64,000 nt of DNA from Lonicera japonica (taxonomy: Eukaryota > Streptophyta > Magnoliopsida > Dipsacales > Caprifoliaceae), in the NCBI GenBank assembly GCA_021464415.1, contig CM038467.1, positions 34,255,226 through 34,319,225 of the forward strand, given 5' to 3'. A model generated the notes under the pieces. The model saw nothing but the letters and a program-made list of their open reading frames with translations. It was not told the origin of the DNA and made no database searches. The position numbers and the translations under genes are program-made. Below, in pieces: positions 11,132 to 23,363 of this stretch. Position 1 is the first letter of the stretch, and every line of letters starts with the position of its first letter.

Positions 11132-11790
11132 CTATAATGGTGCATCCGGTTCTAATACTTCATCAATATAGGCTTTTTTCTCACCGATACCAACCTTCCT
11201 ACCATGACAAATTCCAGCTGTTGCATCTGTCACGACGTACCCCTTAGCTAATTCTTTATTTTCTCTATTAATCAATATAACTGAGGGTTTGTCAGATGAA
11301 TTAGGCCTTTCAACGGGACTCGTCGTTCTCAGTAATACTACCAGATACCTCTCCACTTTTTCTTTTTTCTTTTGCTTCCTTGACTTTATCCTATAAAAAT
11401 TACAAGTTAAGAACATTAAAATTCAGCCAATACATAGTCTAAAATCCTATAAATTACAGCTAACAAGTTACAAATGAAGCTCAACGTAAAATTCAAAAAT
11501 ACTTACATAAAATAGTTTAGCACTTTCCAACACACAACCATTTTTGTCCTCATGCCCCATCAACCATTTGTCTGTTCGATTATTATATGTTTGAGTAGGA
11601 TTCGCTTTCTCCTAAAATTTCAAATACATAAAAGTTGGATTACATTTATATTTACAAGCCAAAAGTTAAATCATCTCTTACCTTTTGATGTACTTTTAGT
11701 CCATAGGTAAACCGTCCAAGAGTATGAGAATACGTAAGTTGTTTTCGGTTTTCAAAATTCTGAAGGTTTTGCTTCTTCTTTTTTGGGTCT
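11132..11790 (-). pseudogene. En/Spm TnpA-like (Transposase_24 type) fragment
   Basis: Three minus-strand blocks have the look of the plant En/Spm accessory transposase C-terminus: QNLQNFENRKQLTYSHTLG near 11690-11780, TQTYNNRTDKWLMGHED near 11530-11580, and a C-terminal domain at 11132-11395 with ILINRENKELAKGYVV and GRKVGIGEKKAYIDEVLE. Apparent introns (GTAAG-type) separate them. The N-terminal DNA-binding half is not found, so the gene is partial. Family assignment rests on remembered domain patterns and is moderate. Confidence 0.5.
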
Positions 11791-11999
11791 CTTTCATTTT
11801 CCACAAACTTGTTAAACACCCCCCAAAACAGTGTAGAAGAAAAGAAGAAGAAGATCCCTAAAACTACCTTAAATAATCGCCAAAACAGTCCCCAAAACAG
11901 TCTCAAATTATCACCAAAACAGTCCTCAAAACAGTACCTAAAACTCGTTAAACACCCCCCAAAACAGTGTAGTTAATAGTCCTTAAACGCGAAGAAGAA

Positions 12000-13335
12000 G
12001 AAGAAGATACAAGCTTCAAACCCAAAAAAAAGTATCCGTATTTTTAGTACTTATAAAAAAGTATCCTAACACTAAAAAGATGTTTAAAAAATTACATATA
12101 AAGTATCACTTTATTAATGAAATCTTGTTTCTTATCAAAAAACTTTATTAATAATACTACAATTTACGAGTGAATAAGCATATACCCGTATTTTTCCGGC
12201 TGTTTTGTAATTTTGTTAATCATGTCTATTTGGTTAGGTTCAAGAATACAAATCTTTTAGCTCCACGAAAGTAAACTAGTGTAATGTCCAAATGGAATAT
12301 GTAAATGTACCTGAATGAGAATTGTCTTCTTTATTTCAGCATCAACCGGATCTCATTTAAGTAAATCTTCACATGGAAGAAAACTGAACTACCTGAAATT
12401 AAAGTAACATGTGAGAAATTTGGTGGAAGTCCAAAAAAATTGGGATTAATCAAAATATTCAAAAAATTGGGTGCCGGTCGCATTTTCCTCCACTTGAAGT
12501 TAATATTTGAGTACCTCATGAGAAATTTACTATTTTATTATAAATTTGAGTACCAGCACCCAATAAAGATGATACCATGGGTTTATTTAGATTCCTAACA
12601 AGATCTAAACAACACAACAAGCACATCCCAATGGCTCGACATTATATTACATCCACAACTAAAGAATGAATAGACAAGCAAAACAGGGAACTAAATAGTA
12701 GTAATTATAGCAACAAACTTAGTGCAATTAATTCCCAAAACAATTCACTAAATGTCAAACCAAAAGAAACCCACATAGTAGCAACAACCAAGCCTAAAAC
12801 ACCCCAAAATCAGCAACCAGTAACACCTCAAACAGTGCAATTACTCGCCCAAAATCAACCCTCATTTTTCACCCAAAAATAGTCTCAAAAGGAGACCCCA
12901 AAAGCATAGAAAGACTCCCACTAAACAGCTCACTAATTCTGCCACAAGGAGCAGTGAAAACAAACTAAACAAAGCGGCGTATAAGGCCTCAACGATCAGC
13001 AATAACATAAAAAAAAAAAAAAAAAAAAAGTGACCTTCGTGGTCTTAGTATAAATAGATGCCATTAACTCGCTTTTTCTATGTTCATTAACCAAAAATAA
13101 GAAACAAGGAGATACTCAAATATCAATCTGAATATTCAATACTTACCAATATGTAACACACGTAGCAAACAATCCTCGTTAAGTTTTTGTTCTCTCTGTA
13201 CGAGGGTAGAAGTTAAAAAGGAATAATTAGTATGAGGGTAAAAGTTGCCAAGACATGTTATAAACATTATCTGGGAAAAATTGAACTGAAGGAAATAAAG
13301 CAAGTAAATTGACTAAAAAGGATAACCATAGGCAA

Positions 13336-13374
<39 letters not shown>

Positions 13375-14040
13375 AATAAGCACATTTTTTTTTTAGAAAG
13401 TAAATTAATAAAAATTATTTGATTTGCTTTTTTGAGAAAGTTTTAGTGTGTATACTCCATGTGCATAGAGGTGTTCGAGGCTATATGTATAAACTCCAGG
13501 TCTCTGGCAATAGGAAAGTGCCAAACTAGATAATGACATTTTTTTTACAACATAATGACATTTATCACTCAAAAAGGCGAATACAAAATAATTACAGTTT
13601 TGATTCGGATTTTTTTTTCAAAAGTTAAAATGTACTTCGATGTTATTTTAAACCTGGTTCACACTTCAAATTTCTTTACAATAATGTTTATATTTTACTC
13701 GCAAAAATAAAGTTGGTTATCTATTAGAACTGCACAATTCTTGTAACATTTCTTCTTTCTAAATTAAGAGTCTTTTTGAGGAAAGTGATTTAGGAGAGAA
13801 GTAGTACAGAAGAATGCATTATCACTTGTACATTAATGTTGAGCTTCAGTACATTAATGCAAATGCTGAACTTAAGCCATTTTCCAAAACACAATACAAA
13901 AATCTGCTCAAGAACACATTTTGCTTACTCATTTAGGTATAGTAATCACCAATACTGTAAACTGTTATTGAACACCTTATTAATTAAGTGTCACTAGTTA
14001 CACCCTTGAAGGAGATTAATTGTAACTACTACTACTGATC
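12000..14040. other. CACTA interior without recognisable genes
   Basis: AT-rich non-coding sequence. It includes two long A runs, at 13009-13029 and at 13341-13370 (30 A). No open frame resembles a known protein. Confidence 0.5.
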
Positions 14041-14049
14041 AATGATATA

Positions 14050-14164
14050 TTTGTTTTAAAATGAGCAATTAAATTAAAAGGCCTATCATTTGTTTTAAAA
14101 CTGAGCAATTAAATTAAAAGGCCTATCATTTGTTTTAAAACTGAGCAATTAAATTAAAAGGCCA
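14050..14164. repeat. three tandem copies of a 39-40 bp unit
   Basis: The unit contains TTGTTTTAAAACTGAGC and AATTAAATTAAAAGGCC and is repeated three times almost identically. It lies just downstream (minus-strand sense) of the captured GDSL exon. Confidence 0.85.
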
Positions 14165-14327
14165 TTTAGAGTATGTGTGCGTCTATATATCATAGCATAA
14201 AAAGGCCATTCATTCTAGTTGTGATTCGAATTGAATTGACCTCATTAATTTGAGTCTTCCTCGTGTATATATATATTGTTAAGTAAAATATATGCATATA
14301 GAAGAAGTGGTCATCATACCAATAAAA

Positions 14328-14588
14328 TCAGTAACTAGCTAGTTGTCCATCTGAATAACGGCCAGTAGGGCCACCAAAGTATGATTCCCCAATGGGTGGA
14401 TCCACCGGACCGAACGCCGTTGACAAGCCACCGGTGTTAGAATTTGAGTCGCCAAAGTTAAAAATTGCCGGAAAATAACACGGGGTAGTCTTGGAACGCA
14501 CTGATTGGTTTGGAACTATATTCACTGAAAATAATAATACCAACACCACTCCAATAGTTATAACAAAGTTCAAACCATGAGACTCCAT
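14328..14588 (-). pseudogene. captured first exon of a GDSL esterase/lipase gene
   Basis: The minus-strand frame starts with Met at 14588 and a hydrophobic signal peptide (ITIGVVLVLLFSVNI). It then has block I of the plant GDSL family, FNFGDSNSNTGG, with the catalytic Ser, and GPTGRYSDGQL, where the first exon of these genes normally ends. The rest of the roughly 360-residue enzyme (blocks II-V with the catalytic Asp and His) is absent, and the frame ends at a stop soon after. GDSL enzymes hydrolyse extracellular esters. This fragment cannot act as an enzyme. It lies wholly inside the CACTA, so it is a transduplicated host exon, possibly with its own upstream region. Confidence 0.82.
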
Positions 14589-14650
14589 TAAAGGATAAGG
14601 TACAGGTAGGTAGATTCATAGTGAAATTATGAAGATGACCTTTAAAATAC

Positions 14651-14676
14651 TAGTAGTAGTAGTAGTAGTAGTAGTA
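14651..14676. repeat. (TAG)n microsatellite
   Basis: About eight to nine TAG units lie just upstream of the captured GDSL exon, inside the CACTA. Confidence 0.9.
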
Positions 14677-14679
14677 TAC

Positions 14680-15800
14680 TAGTTAGTTAACTTGTACGTA
14701 CATACCAAATTGAAAGGGACTGAAAAAAGAAACACGTACATACATACAAGGAGAAAATACAATCCTTCACCTCACACAAGGTCCATTGAGTATATATTAT
14801 ATCACAATATATAGATGATAATATAAGTAAAAATAGTGATTTAAATCGGTAGATTCGCAACAAATAACAACAAGAAGCAGGTGTTATAGATCTAAGACAT
14901 CAAACAACATGAACTTATAACCAAAATCCAGAAAATAAAAACGTAACAGCAGCGCTAGCAGATTTGTAATTAAAAAAAAAACTTTGCAATGAAATAACAA
15001 AAATAAAGGATTGGATATACTCACAATATGTCAAATTAAATTGTGTTCCAGCCCTCGAACAATCAACCTTCTAAAACTTTAAAAACCTAGTAATGATGAA
15101 AAGGGGCAATGATGCATATAAAATGTGACTGGTCATAACAATTTTGGAGAAAATGAAATAAAACTGATAAACAAAGAACGACACCAAAAATCCCCAAACT
15201 TATAACAATTTCCACTGAGTGCATTATTTCATAACATCTCCTTATAAACAACTTGGAAAGAACCAAATTATTAAGTTCTAGTGATCATTAACAACAAGAA
15301 CTAGAAGTCGATCCAATTTTCACAAAAATAAACAAATCTAGAAATAACCCACATGCCAAAATCTCAAATAAACATCTTGAAAATAAACAAAAAACACAAC
15401 CAAGAATGATGCTTTACAATACAATATATATTGTATGATTTCAACCGAATCAAAAACATATATTTAACAAAACATTCAATCATTCTGTACATGTTTATTG
15501 AAGTGAAAATCCTGTACCGGCCTGCACCTGCGACTGTGAGGAGCAGCCCGTGTCAAAGAAGTGGCGAGAGTAAGAAATCGAAGTGAGAATGAGAGAAATG
15601 GTGAAAGGAACGTGACAAGGAAGGGGGTGGGAGGAGTGGCGGCGAGGTGAAGGGGGTGAGAGATTCGATAGCTAGGGCTTTTTTGTTCTTTTCATTTTTC
15701 ATTGAGCGTGAGAGAAAAACAATTTTCTGTTTTGATTTTATGTTTAATTAATAAATAAGCGGGTAAAGTGAAATTTTGGGCGGTTTTTTTTTTGTTTGTT
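14680..15800. other. CACTA interior, no gene seen
   Basis: AT-rich, with a more G-rich patch at 15520-15670 (GTGAGAG/GGAGGAGTGGCGGCGAGG words). That patch could be a promoter or leader of the minus-strand TnpA-like gene. Nothing coding is recognised. Confidence 0.35.
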
Positions 15801-15804
15801 TAGC

Positions 15805-15968
15805 AACACTTTTGTAACGGATTAATCGTTACACCCCTAATTTTTTTTAACTAATAATTATTTTAGAGTGGGGAAAATAATATATGTTCTTTCAGTAACG
15901 GATATTTTACATTAGTAACGGATTAAATATGTTGCTAGATTTTAATGGATTTAATCCGTTACTAATCG
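15805..15968. repeat. right subterminal repeat region of the CACTA
   Basis: GTAACGGATTAATCGTTAC and further GTAACGGAT/ATCCGTTAC words occur close to the right terminus, mirroring those at the left end. Confidence 0.8.
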
Positions 15969-16623
15969 TAAAAATTGTGTGTTACAAATCCCGCGAAATG
16001 GTGTAGTGTTGGTCAAGTAGGCAAGAAAATTATTTCTGCCTATTCGGAGAAGCATTCTGCTTTTTTGATTGCCAGGGAGGAAGTTAAGTTGACTCCCGAT
16101 GATGTTTCCGTTACTTTTGGACTGCCAAAGCATGGCAGTAAGATTATCCCACGTTCGTCTGAATCCGTGTGTGGTTCAGAATTTATGCAGAGGCGATTCA
16201 AAGGGGAGTCGTTGTTGAAAGTTTCCAGTGTTCTATCTGATGTACGGAGCACTGTTTTGGAAGACGGCGCCGAGGAGGATTTTGCACGGTGCCTTATACT
16301 CTACTTGTTAGCAACTGTTTTTTTTGCTAACTCAAATAGGGCACTTGCTTTAAGTTTTGTGCCCTGTGTTGAAGATTTGGATAAGGTAGCTGATTTCCAG
16401 TGGGCTACCATTATACATGATCATTTGATGAAAATGGTCAAGAAAAATTACAAAGATCCCATCCGGACTCCCGGGTGTGTTATTCAATTGCTTGTAAGTT
16501 CCTTAAATTTTATTTCTTGTTTTTAATTATATTTTTATAAATTAATGTTTGTGATTAATTATTCAATGTTTGTGATATAGTTGCACCTCATGAAATTGAC
16601 ATATTATAACTTCTCCAAGCAAT

Positions 16624-16911
16624 GGTGCTAAATGCATTTAGCACCTCCTGTTTGTTGTGATATGTGCTCACATTGGGTGCTAAATGCATTTAGCACCTCC
16701 TGTTTTGTTGTGATGTTTGTTCACATGGGGTGCTAAATGAATTTAGCACCCTCTGTTTTGTTGTGATGTGTGCTCACATGGGGTGCTAAATGCATTTAGC
16801 ACCTCCTGTTTTGTTATGATGTTTGTTCACATGGGGTGCTAAATGCATTTAGCACCTTCTTCTTTTTTTGTCAAATGTCCTGGCAGGGGGTGCTAAATGC
16901 ATTTAGCACCC
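16624..16911. repeat. palindrome minisatellite block 2 (protease intron 16494-17060)
   Basis: Six copies of the palindromic core, spaced about 51-55 bp apart, have similar spacers (CTCCTGTTTTGTTGTGATG). The block lies wholly inside an intron with a GTAAG donor at 16494 and an acceptor ending at 17060. Confidence 0.9.
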
Positions 16912-18276
16912 TCTGGCATTATTGCAGGACTTGACATTATAGTTTTTAATAGGCAGTGTCATACTTGTAAATTAAGTTTTGTTTCATGCATTTAGTACAT
17001 GATGCTGTGGGTTTTTATGAGTATTTTTGTTTTTAAAGTCATTATTTTCTATAATTGCAGTATTGGTTTTGTGAACACTACAATGGTGTTCAACCATATG
17101 ATGGGCATAGTGATGATACGCCAAGGTTTGTTCGCTGGAATATAAACATCTTGAGGCGTATTCTTTATGAATCAGAGCTTGCAGATTTGGATGCATCAAA
17201 GGTAATGAAAACAAATTTTTTATATGGTCTTATGATTAATTTTTATCTTTTTTAACATTGTTTTTCTTTTATAATCCAGGTATCCAAAGAAATAGGTAAC
17301 ATTTCTGCGGAGGAGGAAGTGTTGCTGAGTCCGCATTATGCGGATAAGGCAGGTAAGGACATGAAAGCCATAGAGTGGCACACTCCAGAAGCAGAAGTGG
17401 TGAAGGAAGGTGCTGGGAAAGGTGACAACAAAGACAAGGAAATTAAAGATCTGAAAAAGAGGGTCGCTGAGCTTGAAATGATGCTCAAACTGAGCAAACG
17501 CAAAGATTTTATTGATCCAGAGTTTGTTTTTTGTGACAACCCAGAAGAAGACGACCATGATTCATATGTTGACCTTGTTTGTTCTGGTGTACGGGGAGAC
17601 TTGCAATTTGAGACACCATCGAAAGAACAAAATATAAAGGAAGAGGAGAAAGGTGAAGAAAAAAAGATGAGATCGATTATAATAAGACTCAAAGCAAAAC
17701 CGAGGAAGGTTAAATTGGATAGTAATTATGAATATTACTATTTAAAGAGGAAGAAAGAAAATGAGGATGAGGGAGGAAAGAAGGATGAAGGAAAGAAGAA
17801 TAAGAGGAGGAAGACGAAGAAAGGAGGTGAACCAAAGCAGGACTTGTTAGTGGAGAAAGATTCTCCAAAAGATGTTGGTGTTGATGTTGAGAAAGAGACG
17901 GTGAAAAAGAGTCCAGATGTTAAAGGTGAAGAAAAGAAGGAGGGTGACCTCCCAAGTTTTGATTTGAACATTGACTTGAGTCGGGAATCAGCAAAGGAAG
18001 ATGATTCCCTGAAGGAAAATTTTGAAAAGATAGCTGAACAAGATGCTCCTGCAACAATTGAAAAAGAAGTCATCAATGTTGATGAGTTGCCAATTGTAGA
18101 TGATGAAGTTGCGAGAAATTTTCTACCGCTATCTAAAAGGAAAGATAGATTGGTTTATCTTGATGATAATGAAAGGGAGGTCGTTGAGACGTTTTTCAAG
18201 AATGCAAATAAATCGTATGTATTATTTTTAATTTCATTGTACTTTATTTTCTACTTGTTATAAAAGAAAGAAAGTT

Positions 18277-18619
18277 GGTGCTAAATGCATTTAGCATCCG
18301 CTGTCATCACACTTGACAGCAAAACAAAAGGTGCTAAATGCATTTAGCATCCGCTGTCATCACACTTGACAACAAAACAAAAGGTGCTAAATGCATTTAG
18401 CACCCCCTGTCATCACACTTGACAACAAACCAGAAAGTGCTAAATGCATTTAGCACCCCATGTCATCACATTTGACAACAAACCAGAAGGTGCTAAATGC
18501 ATTTAGCACCCCATGTCATCACATTTGACAACAATACTAGAAGGTGCTAAATGCATTTAGCACCCCATGTCATCACATTTGACAACAATACCAGAAGGTG
18601 CTAATAGTATTTAGCACCT
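18277..18619. repeat. palindrome minisatellite block 3 (protease intron 18215-18677)
   Basis: Seven copies at an almost exact 53-bp period have spacers rich in CTGTCATCACA and TTGACAACAA. This is the most regular block of the array. The last copy has lost the central ATG. Confidence 0.92.
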
Positions 18620-19120
18620 CCTTTTCAGCATTTGCACTGTTGTGCTGAATTTTTTATTTGTACTTTTAATGGGACAGTACCATGGCTTGGAGAAGCTACA
18701 ATATGTCAATTTTCATATCGGGCTATCTTCTTCAAGATCTGATGTGCAATCATTTTGTTGATGGGCAGGTATTGTTATAATAATTTTAAAGTTATGGTTT
18801 ATAAGGTGATAGAATTGTATAAATCTAAGAGTATTTTTACTAACTGTGCTCTCTATGAATGCAGATCATTGATTGGTATGTCAAGTACAGATCAAAAGAT
18901 ATGAAACAAAGAGATAGTGTTATTTTTTCTTTTTCTGCTTGGGTAATACTTCTATCTTTTATATTATGTAACTTTGAATGGTTTTTTCTGTTGTGTTGGA
19001 TGCTAAATATATAATTTTTTTTTTAATATGCAGCAAGGTGTACGGGATGATATTCCAATCTTTATTAAGGATTATCTTGAGGATGAGATAATTAAAATGC
19101 CCGTGGAAACTAAATATCTT

Positions 19121-19240
19121 ATGTTTCCTATGAACCACGGAAGGTCTCTTGGCGACAGAGGTGGTTATCAACATATCTCAGTTTATGTTTCCTATGAACC
19201 ACGGGAGTGTCTCTTGGCGACAGAGGTGGTTATCATTGGA
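19121..19240 (+). repeat. 64-bp tandem duplication inside the protease exon
   Basis: ATGTTTCCTATGAACCACGG begins at 19121 and again at 19185, and similarity continues through TCTCTTGGCGACAGAGGTGG. The first copy keeps the gene's frame. The second has one extra base (GGGAGTGTCT against GGAAGGTCT) and leads into the catalytic-His codons in another frame. Confidence 0.85.
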
Positions 19241-19346
19241 CACTGTCACAATTTTCAATCTAGCACTTTCAGTTTACGCATTTTGTTTACAACTAACATT
19301 TAATGTCATCACATTTTGCTAACCAGATGCTAAGTGAAGAGCTGAA

Positions 19347-19474
19347 GGTGCTAAATGCATTTAGCATCATCACAGACAAACAATACCAGGAGGTGCTAAG
19401 TGCATTTAGGAGGTGCCATTTAGCATCATGACATTTTGACATCAAACCTGAAAGTGCTAAGTGCATTTAGCATC
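19347..19474. repeat. palindrome minisatellite block 4 (protease intron before 19556)
   Basis: Three diverged copies of the core; two have AAGTGC instead of AAATGC at the centre, and one is rearranged. Confidence 0.8.
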
Positions 19475-20046
19475 CTTTTATAATAAACTGTGCTATAACG
19501 TTGTTTACTTCTGGACTTATATATTTTTTTTCCTCTGTTTTTATGTTGTTTGCAGTCCTGATTGTGCACTATTTGTGTGTGAATTTATTGAAAGACTTCT
19601 TCGCGGTGAAGAAGTTCCGAAAGCTATGGATATAAAGTTGATGCAGATGAAGCGTACAAAAATTACTCATATGTTGTTGAGTGATAAGGATCATAGCTGG
19701 GAACCTGAAGTAGAAGGAGTTCCCAATGAACTTGCTGAAGAGGAAGTTGATGATAAATCTACGGATAAAGGCGGTGGTTGTGGTGATAGTGTTAATTCTA
19801 TTATTGATGATGCTGTAACATTTGTAGTTGAAAATCCGGATGAATTTAATGAATTTGATGAATAGTTATTTTTGTAAGTATTTTTGTAATGATAGCTGTG
19901 AATATTTGATATATTTGTATATTGGAAAATGTGAAAGAATTTTGATGACTAGTGCTTTTTCTAACCATTGTTGTGAGATTTCTTTTTACAGGACCACTTG
20001 TTTAATATGTTGAATCCTCTGTGAGCATACATCACAAAAATTCAGT

Positions 20047-20601
20047 AGGTGCTAAATGCATTTAGCACCCCAATCCAGGAGGTGCTAAATGCACATTACA
20101 AAATCATGTACCTAGATGTGAATGTCAATATACTTATATAGTGGAAAATGTGAAGGAATTTGATGAGTAGTGATTTTTGTAAGCGTTGTTGTTAGATTTT
20201 CTTTACATTAAAAGTCTTTTTTGAGTACCACTTGTTTAACATGTTGAATCCCATGTGAACACACAATACAAAAATCTCGGAGCTGATTAAAAGTGCATGT
20301 AGCAGCTCTTGTCAACACACATCACAAAAAATCAAGGGAGTTCTAAATTCATTTAGCAACCCATGTGATAACACATTACAAAAATCCAAGAGCTGCTAAA
20401 TGGATTTAGCACCACTTCTCAATACAGATTAGAAAAATTATTGAGGTGCTAAATGCATTTAGCACGTCTTGTCAACACACATTACAAAAATCCGGGGGGT
20501 GCTAAATGCATTTAGCACCCCTTGTCAACACACATCACAAAAAAAATCCATGAACACAAAGGAAGAAGTATTCTAGGGGGTGCTAAAAGATATTTTAGCA
20601 A
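20047..20601. repeat. palindrome minisatellite block 5 (between the two convergent genes)
   Basis: About seven copies of the core lie between the stop of the protease gene (19865) and the stop of the transposase gene (20816). Some are diverged or half copies. Spacers share CACACATCACAAAAA words that differ from those of blocks 2 and 3. Confidence 0.85.
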
Positions 20602-21946
20602 CATTTTCTGAATATAAGATAACACATTAAACCATGTTCACAAAATAATCATTATCAATCAAAAGGTGTTTAAACAATTTGAGGACATGTTATAAGAGAA
20701 AATAGAAATTGTAAGAAATTGTTAGAACAAGACTAGTTGCAATGAATAATTTTTCTGTAAGGTATCTGTATGAATATAAGATCAAATATCTATGTATGTA
20801 CGTTCCGCACTATTTCTAAGCAATTGGCTCGGTGCACGATTTCTTGTTGTGATAAACATACTTGTTGCACATTCCACACTTCCGTTTCTTCCTCGTACTT
20901 GAAGTGTTTGTGTCGAATCGATTCTTTTTTGGTCGACCAGGCTGTGTGTTGCAATCTGGAGCTAATATCTCAGTTACATTTGCCAATACATTAGCACTCG
21001 GACCAGAAGTTGGGACTGGATAAATTGGTTTCGAGTAGGAGCTCTTATAGTTTACTGCTAAGAAGCACGGATCAATGTACTCGTAAATATTTTTATTATT
21101 CGCGAGTATGCTCAAAACAGCATGTGAACACGGGAAACCATCATTGTTCCAGGAATTGCAGCCGCAGTGCCATCTTTGAAGATCTACGCGGTAAGTCTTT
21201 TGCTCTCTAACTTCATACAACGTATCGTCAGATTTAGTCACCGTCCATGAGGAACTCTCGGTGACCTTATCTTTCAGCTTGTTTTCAACAGACGGACACA
21301 ATTCATTTTTCCAACTCCTCGACGCCTCTCTCCTATCTGACATTTGTTTCATTACCTTCACCCGAATTTGATCTAGCATTGTTGTAATTGGCAGATTACG
21401 TTCATTTATAATCCAGGAGTTATAGCTTTCAGCCATATTTGAAGTCATAACACAATACCTTCTCCCCGGGAAGAATGCATTTACCCAACGTTCAACGGGT
21501 GCACTTTCTAAGAATTTATTCATTGTTTCGCCTGCAAGGATGCCAAGGTCTCGATAATGCTCCATATACTCATCAACCGTACGAGCATTTGCACAACTCG
21601 AGAACAATTGCACTGCTAATTTCTTCTTCCTAAAGCTCTTGGGAAGTGCTGATATGAAGTTCTTTTTCAAGTGAAAAAGGCAATAAGCATGGAATGAATC
21701 ATTGAATACTTTAGGAATTCCATTTTTCAAGCCAACATGTCGGTCAGAAATAAACGTTATTTGTCTAAACGTTCCAACAATAACCTTCAAATGGTTTAAG
21801 AACCATTCCCAATTAGCAACATTTTCTGAGTCAACAACAGCCATTGCCAACGGGAACATACCTATAAATAATTTAATCGAGTAAGAACAGCAGTCGTGCT
21901 AAACGTTTCCACGACCATTGTGGTCAACAGACATAGGGTACTAAAA

Positions 21947-22255
21947 GGTGCTAAATTCATTTAGCATCCCCTGTCAGCACAGTTTTACAGAAGGTGCTAA
22001 ATGCATTTAGCACCCCCTGTGAGCACAGTTTGCAGCAAACAAGAAGGTGCTAAATGCATTTAGCGCCCCTGTGAGCACACTTTACAGCAAACAAGAAGGT
22101 GCTAAATGCAGCACCCCTGTCAGCACACATTACAAAAAAAACCAGAAGGTGCTAAATCTATTTAGCACCCAGCTAATTTGCACATACTGGGGTGCTAAAC
22201 CCTTTTTAGAAGCATTGTTCATACACAACTATGGTGCTCCACACTTTTTAGCACC
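21947..22255. repeat. palindrome minisatellite block 6 (transposase intron 21862-22308)
   Basis: About six copies; one is truncated to its left half (near 22099) and the last two are diverged. The block lies inside an intron with donor GTAAGTTC (minus strand, 22308) and acceptor TTTATAG at 21862. Confidence 0.9.
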
Positions 22256-23363
22256 AACTATGCTGAAAATGAGATAGAAAATGAAAAAAAATTAATTGGT
22301 GAACTTACCTCCATCACCATTAGTTGCAGTTGCAGAAAGCATGCAACCTTTATATTTTGCCTTAAGATGGCAACCATCCAAAGCTATTAAAGCTCTACAA
22401 AAGTTGAATCCGTATATACAAGCTTCGTAGCTATGAAAACTCTTTGAAACTTTCTAGTGTTTTCGTCAACTTCGAGAACTACGTAACTTCCCGGATTTGA
22501 TTCCCTTATACTATTAGTGTAGGATGCTAATTGTTGATATGATGCATAATCGTCACCGTGTACTTCCTTGATTGCGTGGCTCTTACCGGTGTAAGCGAAG
22601 TAGTAGCTCAAGGTAACACCAAACTCACGTCTAAAGTAATCTATGATGTCTGATGGTTTTGTGAGAGGTTTGTCCCGAATCAAATCTAAAACAGTTGACT
22701 TGACAACCTGGCTTGTCATTTGTGGTTCCACACGTATGCTCGCCCACCATTTTTCTTATTTCGAAGAACTTAGCAAGCTTGAACTTTGGAGAAGCATGTA
22801 TTCTCCACGTGCACCCCTTATCTTTTTGCCTACTACAAACAACCGTAATCCGATCACTAGAATTTTTCTTATATTCAAACTTAAACCCCTTATGAATGGC
22901 ATATTTTTTTTAACTTGTTCGGAACTCATCTGCACCACCTGGGAATCTCTGTCCAACACCAATAATACAATTTTCCCAAGCATTGGATTGGCGTGGCTGA
23001 GTATGAGATTCAGCCTCGCTCTCTAAAGTGCCACAATTGGAGGAGTTAGTAGTAGAGTTATTGTCTAAAAGCAAGGATCTAGGACCATCACTTCTCCTTG
23101 CAACTATATCTATGATATCTACATTTTGAACAGCAGCAAAGCAAACCATGTATTGTATAGATTCATTACTATCCAGAACATACTCCTTTCTATCACGAGA
23201 GATGACTAGGTCCAAATGTAATGGATTTATATCAAACCACCTTTGGGAGATTGACCTCTTCAATACATCTAGTGATAAACCTAGAGTAACTTGGAATCCA
23301 AAATTAGAATCATTGTAATACACTTTGCCCAAAATTCCTCTGTCAATATTTCTACAAAAGTCA

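Larger units (their letters stand above)
10360..16008. mobile_element. CACTA (En/Spm-type) element, 5649 bp, nested in the protease gene
   Basis: The left end is CACTACACCAGAATGACC and the right end, reverse-complemented, is CACTACACCATTTCGCGGG, giving a perfect 10-bp terminal repeat with a second match (TTTGTAA) further in. TTG is duplicated on both sides. Subterminal CCGTTAC/GTAACGG repeats occupy both ends. Inside are a minus-strand TnpA-like fragment and a captured GDSL esterase exon. No TnpD-type transposase is visible, so it is non-autonomous. Bases on either side rejoin in the same reading frame of the protease gene once one TTG is discounted, so the insertion is recent relative to the decay of that gene. 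Confidence 0.92.
10019..19865 (+). pseudogene. MULE-borne DUF1985/Ulp1-like cysteine protease gene, interrupted
   Basis: Exons that splice in phase: 10019-10359, 16012-16493, 17061-17201, 17280-18214, 18678-18768, 18865-18942, 19034 to about 19255, and 19556-19865. The N-terminal part has the DUF1985 pattern (TPFGSMFKAIFDD, then FGLPKHG). The exon at 17280-18214 is a long Lys/Glu-rich, probably disordered linker. The C-terminal part is the C48 (Ulp1/SENP) peptidase: the catalytic His would be in GGYHWTL near 19225-19245 and the catalytic Cys is in PDCALFVC in the last exon. Such proteases cleave SUMO-type conjugates; the substrate here is unknown. Lesions: a one-base frame change at 10118 (TAG), the CACTA insertion after 10359, and a 64-bp duplication with frame change just before the His. 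The Asp exon is not identified. Confidence 0.82.

Noticed and set aside
17336..17692. Ser/Phe-rich minus-strand frames opposite the protease linker (also 17738-18076)
   Set aside because: They are antisense shadows of the Lys/Glu-rich exon 17280-18214.
20770..21210. Plus-strand frames rich in Cys/Ser across the transposase exon
   Set aside because: They are antisense shadows of the SWIM and zinc-knuckle coding sequence.
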